NCBI RefSeq assembly: GCF_965363235.1
Contig: NC_134843.1
Span: forward strand, 89,065,795-89,129,794
Length of the DNA stretch: 64,000 nt
Reading direction: 5' to 3'
Origin: Mytilus galloprovincialis
Taxonomy: Eukaryota; Mollusca; Bivalvia; Mytilida; Mytilidae
Below, piece after piece: positions 57,561 to 64,000 of this stretch. Below the pieces are notes generated by a model. It had not been told where the DNA came from. It was given only the letters and a program-made list of their open reading frames with translations, and made no database searches. Position 1 is the first letter of the stretch. Each line of letters begins with the position of its first letter. A program made the translations under genes and the position numbers.

Positions 57561-59387
57561 GAGCCGTTAGAGAAAATGGACAATAAGTACTAATTACATA
57601 CACGAGAAACAAAACCTGGAGAGATTTGATATATTTTATGTGAAAATGACAATGGGAATGATGGTCGTAGTGCATGAGGTCGTAAGAAGAGCGTGATGAG
57701 GACGGAAAAGGCGTGCTAGGATCGTACTCTGGTCTTGAATAGCGTGGTGTAAACGTGGTATGGTCGTAGTGGAAGCGTAGTTGGGTCGCGGTGAGAACGT
57801 AATGGTCGTAGTGAGGTTGTAATAACGTCGCTGTGAGATCGTAGCGCAGTCTCTCCGAATAGAATCACGCTTTCGCTACGATCTCGCTACGATGGTACAG
57901 CGACCTTTGCGATCTTACCACGACCTTACTGCGCTCTCACTACGCTTCTACTACAACCTAATTTCACCACGACCGCACCACGATTGTTTTGAACATGTTC
58001 AAAGTTTCCCACGATCATCACGATCTTAAAGACCTCACCACGACCGTGATACGACCTTACTGCGATCTACACGATCGTACTACGATCATCAAAATTTGCA
58101 TTTTTTTCACAAATCGTAGTGTGATCGTGGCCTAGTGGGACTGGGGTATTACAAAGAAGCACATAAAATGAATTTAGACAAAGCACATTAGCAATAATGA
58201 AGGTCAAGAACAAAAAAAAAAAGAACACCGAAGGGAATAAAGATACAAAATGAATTATTGAAGTGAGTTCAAATATCACGATTGATTGAACAAAAGTGTA
58301 AATTAAATTTAGTGAGTTCAGATATCACCAGTCATTGGTCAAAACATAATATTGAAATGAGTTCAGAAATCACAAGTCATTGAATAGAGTTAAGATATTA
58401 CGAGTCATTGTACTGAAAAGACAACTTTAGTGAGCTGAGATATCACGAATCATTTTATAAAATACAGAATAGGCATAAAGATAAACATAATCGAGCAATG
58501 GAGTACAAAACAGAATACGGAATGAGCTCAGATATCAAGCGATATCACAAGTCATCGTACATATTAGAATGTTGAAATGAGTTCAGGTACCTCGAGTCAT
58601 TGAACAAAGAAGTCAACTTAAGTGAGTTGAGCTGTCAAGAGTCATTGTACAAAATAGAATATAAAAGTGAGTTTAGATATTACGAGTCATTGTACAAAAC
58701 TGTGAACTTAATTAAGTGAGTTCAGATATCAAGAGTCATTGGTCAAAATAGAAAGTTAAAGTAAGTTCAGATATAAAAAGCCGTTGTACAAAGAAGTAAA
58801 CTTAAGTCAGCTGAGATATCACGAGTCATTGTACACAATAGATATTGAAATGAGTTCAGATCTCACAAGTCACCGTACAAGTGAGTTCAGATATTACAAG
58901 TCATTGTACAAAGAAGTCAACCTAATGGTGTTTAGATAACAGAAGTCACTGTGCAAATACGAGTCTATGTACAAAGAATATAAAATGATAAAGATAGCAT
59001 TAGTAAAAGTACAAAGAAGCATACCAAAGTTAGTACAGATACCACAAGTTCATTAAATCATGAGTTTATTAACAAAGTAAATACAGAGTCAATGTACACA
59101 TTAGTATGAAATAGATATTATAAAAATATGTATAAAGAAGAATATCGAAGGTAGTAAGGGTACTCAAAGTAAATCAATAGACTGAGTGAACATAATTCAA
59201 TGTGTTTGACCTACAAACGAGTGCAAACAATTACATCGATATAATATAAACATCTTTTGTAATGCATTAAATACACATCCATCATTCGATGCTAATGTCA
59301 TATATTCATGGTATTAACATATGTAATAAAGAATTGAAAGCTGTTTTTTGTAATGTATAACGGCGATATGAAATTAAATAAGGAATA

Positions 59388-59514
59388 TCATATGGCTTTT
59401 TCAATATCGCCTCCGTATCAACCCGAGACACCAATATAATCCCAAGAGCTCTGCTCGAGGGATTATATTTGTTGAGGGTTGATACGGTGTGTGATATTGA
59501 AAAAGCCATATCAT
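59388..59514. mobile_element. Foldback hairpin element
   Basis: The two arms are imperfect inverse copies: ATATGGCTTTTTCAATATC, CCGTATCAACCC, ATATAATCCC on the left and the reverse complements, in reverse order, on the right (59456-59512). Together they would form a stem of roughly 55-60 bp around a short loop at GAGCTCTGCTC. Confidence 0.8.
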
Positions 59515-59564
59515 ATACACTTTATTATATACATATATCTCAAGTAGATGTTTTTTATGTGACA

Positions 59565-59694
59565 TGACGTCATACATGCAGATAATGAGGATTGAAATGA
59601 CGTCATACATATTATACGTTTGACATGACGTCATACAGATTAGGGTTTTGATAAAGCCTTTGCAACAGTGACTGCAATCGATGACGTGACGTCA
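59565..59694 (+). promoter_or_regulatory. Cluster of four consensus cAMP-response elements
   Basis: TGACGTCA occurs at 59565-59572, 59598-59605, 59626-59633 and 59687-59694, each followed by TACA, so the shared unit is ATGACGTCATACA or GTGACGTCATACA. TGACGTCA is the CREB/ATF palindrome. No gene start is visible nearby, so this may be a mobile-element sequence rather than a promoter. Confidence 0.6.
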
Positions 59695-60042
59695 TACAGA
59701 TTAAAAGTGTGATAAATCTTTTGCAACCGTGCTGATATCGACACGTTGATATCGATATCATCACGGGTGGCTGATACAGCACGCTTGCCATTGATTGTAT
59801 TACACATACAATTTATCTGTATTTACTACTAAGTATATAATAAAGATATTATAAACGGTGAACATTGTTCTGCACCATAGATCACCATAATATTTGAAAA
59901 TCCAAATCTTATTAAAACACGAAGAGCTATAAAGCAAAAAGAACAAAAAGTAAAGCAAAAACTGGACAAGGAATCAGAGTTTTGCATGAGTGAGATACAT
60001 TCCTAAATGTTAAAGAATTTCTAATGTAATTGCTTCCTTTTT

Positions 60043-60850
60043 AGCTCACCTGGCCCGAAGGGCCAAGTGAGCTCTTCCCATCACTTTGCGTCCGGCGTCC
60101 GTCGTCGTCCGTCGTCCGTCGTCGTCCTGCGTCCGTCGTCGTTAACTTTTACAAAAATCTTCTCCTCTGAAACTACTGGGCCAAATTAATCCAAACTTGG
60201 CCACAATCATCTTTGGGGTATCTAGATTAAAAAATGTGTCCGGTGACCCAGTCATCAAATCAAGATGGCCGCCACGGCTAAAAATAGAACATAGGGGTAA
60301 AATGCAGTTTTTGGCTTATAACTCAAAAACCAAAGCATTTAGGGCAAATCTGACACTGGGTAAAACTGTTTATCAGGTCAAGATCTATCTACCCTGAAAT
60401 TTTCAGATGAATCGGACAATCCGTTGTTGTGTTGCTGCCCCTGAATTGGTAATTTTAAGGAAATTTTCCTGTTTTTGGTTATTATCTTGAATATTATCAT
60501 AGATAGAAATAAACTGTAAACAGCAATAATGTTCAGCAAAGTAAGATTTACAAATAAGTCAACATTATTGAAATGGTCAATTGACCCCCTAAGGAGTTAT
60601 TGTCCTTTATAGTCAATTTTTAACAATTTTCATAAAATTTGTAAATTTTTATTAACATTTTCCACTGAAACTACTGGGCCAAGTTCATTACAGATAGAGA
60701 TAATTGTAAGCAGCAAGACTGTTTAGTAAAGTAAGATGTACAAACACATCACCATCACCAAAACACAATTTTGTCATGAATCCATAAGCTTCCTTTGTTT
60801 AATATTCACATAGACCAAGGTGAGCGACACAGGCTCTTTAGAGCCTCTAG
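60043..60850 (+). mobile_element. 808-bp AGCTCACC element with hairpin ends (full copy)
   Basis: The left end is a near-perfect palindrome at 60043-60073 (AGCTCAC, GGCCC / GGGCC, GTGAGCT). The right end carries CCAAGGTGAGC followed by an AGGCTCT TT AGAGCCT hairpin, ending CTAG. CTCACCT (left) and AGGTGAG (right) are inverse. A GTCCGTCGTCGTCC run follows the left hairpin. No transposase. Truncated relatives lie at 38963-39330, 30110-30290 and about 49079-49125. The hairpin plus CTAG 3' end recalls Helitron-like ends, but the evidence is thin. Confidence 0.75.
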
Positions 60851-63479
60851 TTATCTTATAGTGTAGAAAAAAAGCATTGAAGGAGCTTCAGTCAACTCTT
60901 AAGCACCCCTGTAAAATTAGTAAAAGATTAAGACATATTGTCAAAAAGTTTTTTCAAATAAGGAAATCTGCCATTTTTTAAAAAGAATACTCTGATAACC
61001 GTTTGGAACGAAGCACACGGATAATATGAAATTAAGTTATAAGTATGAGGAGTTTATTGTATACTTTTTGGTTGCATTCATACGACATAGATTGTTTCAT
61101 ACGAAGTAAAAGCATGTGACTGAATCAAATGGTTCATCCTTAGATTTTATAAATCTGCTTTTGTATGAATTGTACACCTACTGGATTTATATATTTTATT
61201 TTAGACCTTAAATTACCATAAAAGTTTTTGATCAGCAAATTCAGCGATTGCGTCATATTCCTTAATGGTACATTTTAAATGCTTGTTGATTCGGATGATG
61301 GGCGATGCATGTATAGCAGGTGACACTTACGGTTGTTGCACCTGGTATCGACCCGTGTTAATATCATGCGATTCCCTCATTTTTCTTATCTTGACTTTTG
61401 TATTCAAAATGGATTTACGAGCTTTGAACATCGATATACTATTGTAGATTCCTATGTTTTCGGTGATCAATAGACATCCATCGAGACTGTGATATAAAGC
61501 ATTGCTCTACTTGTTTATATTAATTGTTTTGATCGTCCCTGGTATTATATTGTATTGAGAGTGGTTTTATTTCGTTGTATTTTTCTTTTGCTTCATTTGT
61601 TAATTTATTATCCTATGTATATTGGGAAGGTATATAATATCCTAAAAATAGTCTAACTGTGTTCTAAGTACTGATTTATTGATAAAATAACTAACCAGAG
61701 AACCTTTTAACGTTACATCCGAAAGACCCTATAAAATCTTAAACATATCCTCTGAAATCGCATTTTTTAAAATATTTATAATTTAATTCACAAATATTTT
61801 AGATTTTTTACGAGTTGATTTTCTTCATGTCGAATATGATATAATCTAATTAATAATTTGGTTTTCACAAGCACGACCCAAATATAAAAACACGGAAATG
61901 ATAAAAAAGGTGCCTCGCACCTGTCTGTTTTTTCCAAATATATTAGAAATGGGCAATGGCAGTAATTCATGATTTGTCAATTCCAATCCATCTTCTGCAT
62001 GTTTTTGAAGGTAAATTAGATCACAATTTGCATTTAAAACACGTTAATCAGGTAAAATGGAACATATGACAGACTCTACCTGAAATATAACGTTCGTGTT
62101 TAAAAATGTCAAACTATTTCAACAATGAAAGAAGTTAATAAAACTTGTCAAATGTCTCAAATAAAAGATAGAAAGTGTTTTCTGTCTGCATAACAAGTGT
62201 TTCTGGATTAATCTGTAACAGGTACACTCGCGCTTGAAAGTTAAAAAGCCAAAAATATGAAACGCTTTGAGAGAACGCACTTTAAGAAGTCAGGACAGAA
62301 AGGGACTTTTTATATAGTATAGACTGTCCCTGGGACAGGACAATCACACTTAGAATATATTTGCTTGAATCATTTACAAAGTCAGGCTAAACACAATATA
62401 TTACAGTTTCTGAGTTAAAGCAAATCAAGAAACATGAACACACCCACGTTGAAGGCGAAGAGTGCTGATATGTCAAAGAGCCACCTTAAAACTACTCTTT
62501 AATCGTATAATATAAAATCTGTCGATTTAACTTTCCAAGCGTGATTAATCTTTTCAAGGTGTGTTGAAGAAAAAAGCTAAAGCAGTCAAATAAATCAAAT
62601 ATATTAAGAGACATAAACAAAAAACCTCACTTAAACATTGAAGCCCGTCTAGGTATGATTAAACGTATGTGTGGTATACTAAACTGATTAATCATTTCAA
62701 TAAAATAAATTACCAAAGAAGTCAAAATAGTCTTCAACAATCAATAGGTGTCTATACAATATATTTAGCTCTAAATTGGCCCAAGTTCTAAAAAAATATT
62801 TAACAAGATTAACCATAATCTGCATTTTAAAAAAAATATATATTTTAGTACGATATTATACGATATAGAACAAAAATTCTTATAGTATGTGGACAGGTAC
62901 AAAAACAACGCCAATGTTTACATAGAAAGCTATAACCTTGATTTTGTTACAAATAAATAAACAAAAATGAACACTTCATCAGAATGTATCATGTAAGTTA
63001 TTTCCGTACAAGAGTACAACTTGATTGATAACAACATCGGAGACCAACCCTGGCAGTACCATAAAATATACGTCTCATCATGAAGATTTTTTTTTCAATT
63101 ATAGTACAGGTCTTGATTGGGGGAGGATAATTGTTTATATTTTATATATTTTAATGATGTTTTTATATTCACTGGTACATTGAATCAAATAGAAAAAGAG
63201 GCTATTAATTACATTCAAACCGGACTTAGTAATAAAATTATAAAGAACAGTGTCAATTTCAATTGTTTATGTTTCACGTTAATTGGGTCAAAATTGAAAA
63301 GGTGTCAAATCCTACTGCATACTTAATATAGTAAGATCCATATACCATACTTAAAAAATGTTAAACAATTAAAAAAAATCCAAATATAGGTCTTTAGGAC
63401 TGAGATGATCTTATGTCTTTGTTCTAACGGATGTTTTTGAAAGCGTCTGAAAATGGTTTGTAACTTTGTGTGGAGAAAA
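60851..63479. other. Spacer without supported features
   Basis: AT-rich DNA with only short ORFs (the longest here, 63117-63326, 69 codons) and no splice, domain or RNA-gene evidence. I see no repeat family from elsewhere in the window. Confidence 0.45.
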
Positions 63480-63960
63480 AAAAAGACACGTGCCACTCAC
63501 AAAAAGTAGTAAAATAACAAAACAATCCGATATCCGAGGAAAATCGAAAACGGAAAGTCCGTAATCAAATAGCAAAATTAAAAGCTCTAACTAATCAAAC
63601 GAATAAATAGCAACTGTTATATTCCTGACTCGGTACAGGCATTTTCTTATGTAGAAAATCGTGGATTAAACCTTGGTTCATAACTACTTTAACCTCTCAT
63701 TTGTATGACATTCGCATAAAAATCCATTATATTGACAACCATACAGGTGTGAACAAAGCAAACAGACACATAATAGGTACAAATGTCAAACATAGAGGTA
63801 CAGCAGTATTATTGTGTTATAATATTAATCAATTTAAAACAAACAATAAAGTAACAAAGAAACACAAGAAGGCAGCATATAGACAAAGCACATTTAATTT
63901 AAAAACGAAAGACAATAACACAAATATTTTACCATAGCACAATAACACTATGACGTTTAA
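63480..63960 (+). repeat. Dispersed repeat, GGTACAGGCATTTTC family (intact copy)
   Basis: GGAAAATCGAAAACGGAAAG, TCAAACGAATAAATAGCAAC, TCGGTACAGGCATTTTCTTA, ATCCATTATATTGACAACCA and CATAGCACAATAACACTATG. It is collinear with 50160-50680 and with the two halves of 56480-58245. Confidence 0.8.
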
Positions 63961-64000
63961 GTACAAATAAATATCACCAAAAACAGCGTAAACAGTAAAA

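Larger units (their letters stand above)
56788..58148. mobile_element. 1361-bp inverted-repeat transposon filled with a CACTACGA-motif array
   Basis: Left end AGCCCCAGTCCCACTAGACC; right inverse end TACCCCAGTCCCACTAGGCC. The match continues with CACGATCNCACNACG, about 30 bp in all. TTA flanks both sides (56785-56787, 58149-58151), which fits the 3-bp TWA target site of PIF/Harbinger elements. The arms (56800-57110 and about 57670-58100) are almost wholly degenerate YACGAYC / CACTACGAT units, mostly in one orientation, with an inverted stretch (TCGTAGTG) at about 57670-57850. The middle holds foreign sequence (57115-57660). No transposase seen. Confidence 0.85.
56480..58245 (+). repeat. Dispersed repeat, GGTACAGGCATTTTC family, split
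   Basis: The 5' part (56480-56787: TCAAACGAATGGATAACAAC, TAGGTACAGGCATTTCCGGA, CATACAATTCCATTATAATG) and 3' part (58149-58245: ACAAAGAAGCACATAAAATG, TAGACAAAGCACATTAGCAA) join when the inverted-repeat element between them is removed, giving the same order as 63480-63960. Confidence 0.8.
55990..59190. repeat. Minisatellite with GAGTTCAGATATCAC / TCATTGTACAAA units, interrupted
   Basis: Degenerate units of about 35-60 bp built around GTGAGTTCAGATATCACGAG and TCATTGTACAAA occupy about 55990-56475 and 58250-59190. The gap between them is a later insertion (56480-58245). About two dozen units are visible. No coding role. Confidence 0.8.

Overview
The window is animal nuclear DNA: AT-rich, with small exons bounded by GT/AG introns, long introns and heavy repeat content. 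Several dispersed repeats (the GGTACAGGCATTT family, the family with ATGGTCGGGTTG, the 160-bp-unit composite family, and TTAA- and TA-flanked miniature elements) are ones I associate with bivalve molluscs and particularly with mussels of the genus Mytilus. A galaxin-type gene fits that. There is nothing bacterial, plasmid-like or viral.

Layout. (1) 122-4159, minus strand: a complete four-exon gene for a 246-residue type I membrane protein (signal peptide, CUB, degenerate LDL-receptor class A module, transmembrane helix, short basic tail). (2) 5061-6580: one copy of a composite repeat. (3) 8131-41141, plus strand: a complete 17-exon gene for the ER/Golgi phosphoinositide phosphatase SAC1 (SACM1L), 602 residues if the first donor of exon 4 is used. 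All exon phases agree. Its introns hold most of the repeats: a possible 8.6-kb TTAA-bounded element, a (TTC)60 tract, seven copies of a 17-bp motif, a 160-bp-unit composite repeat, several miniature elements, a 4-kb 36-bp minisatellite and, in intron 14 on the opposite strand, an intact intronless B-box/coiled-coil/propeller (TRIM-like) gene at 36575-38272. (4) 41142-45000: probable 3' UTR or intergenic DNA. (5) 45310-50940: repeats, including a 1.9-kb inverted-repeat transposon whose interior is an array of one short motif. (6) 52454-52997 (possibly with 54307-54357), minus strand: the C-terminal part of a galaxin-like cysteine-rich secreted protein. (7) 53270-64000: repeats only, including a four-level nested insertion at 55990-59190 and a cluster of four consensus cAMP-response elements at 59565-59694.

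The genes have no evident shared pathway. SAC1 turns over PI4P at the ER/Golgi, the CUB/LDLa protein would sit at the cell surface, the TRIM-like protein would be cytosolic, and the galaxin would be secreted into an extracellular matrix. The most notable observations are: exon 4 of SAC1, where a 63-bp in-frame duplication has multiplied the 5' splice site sixfold; three unrelated inverted-repeat elements, each filled with both-strand copies of its own short motif; and seven near-identical copies of TGTCTACGGACAAGACA surviving in otherwise decayed repeat DNA.
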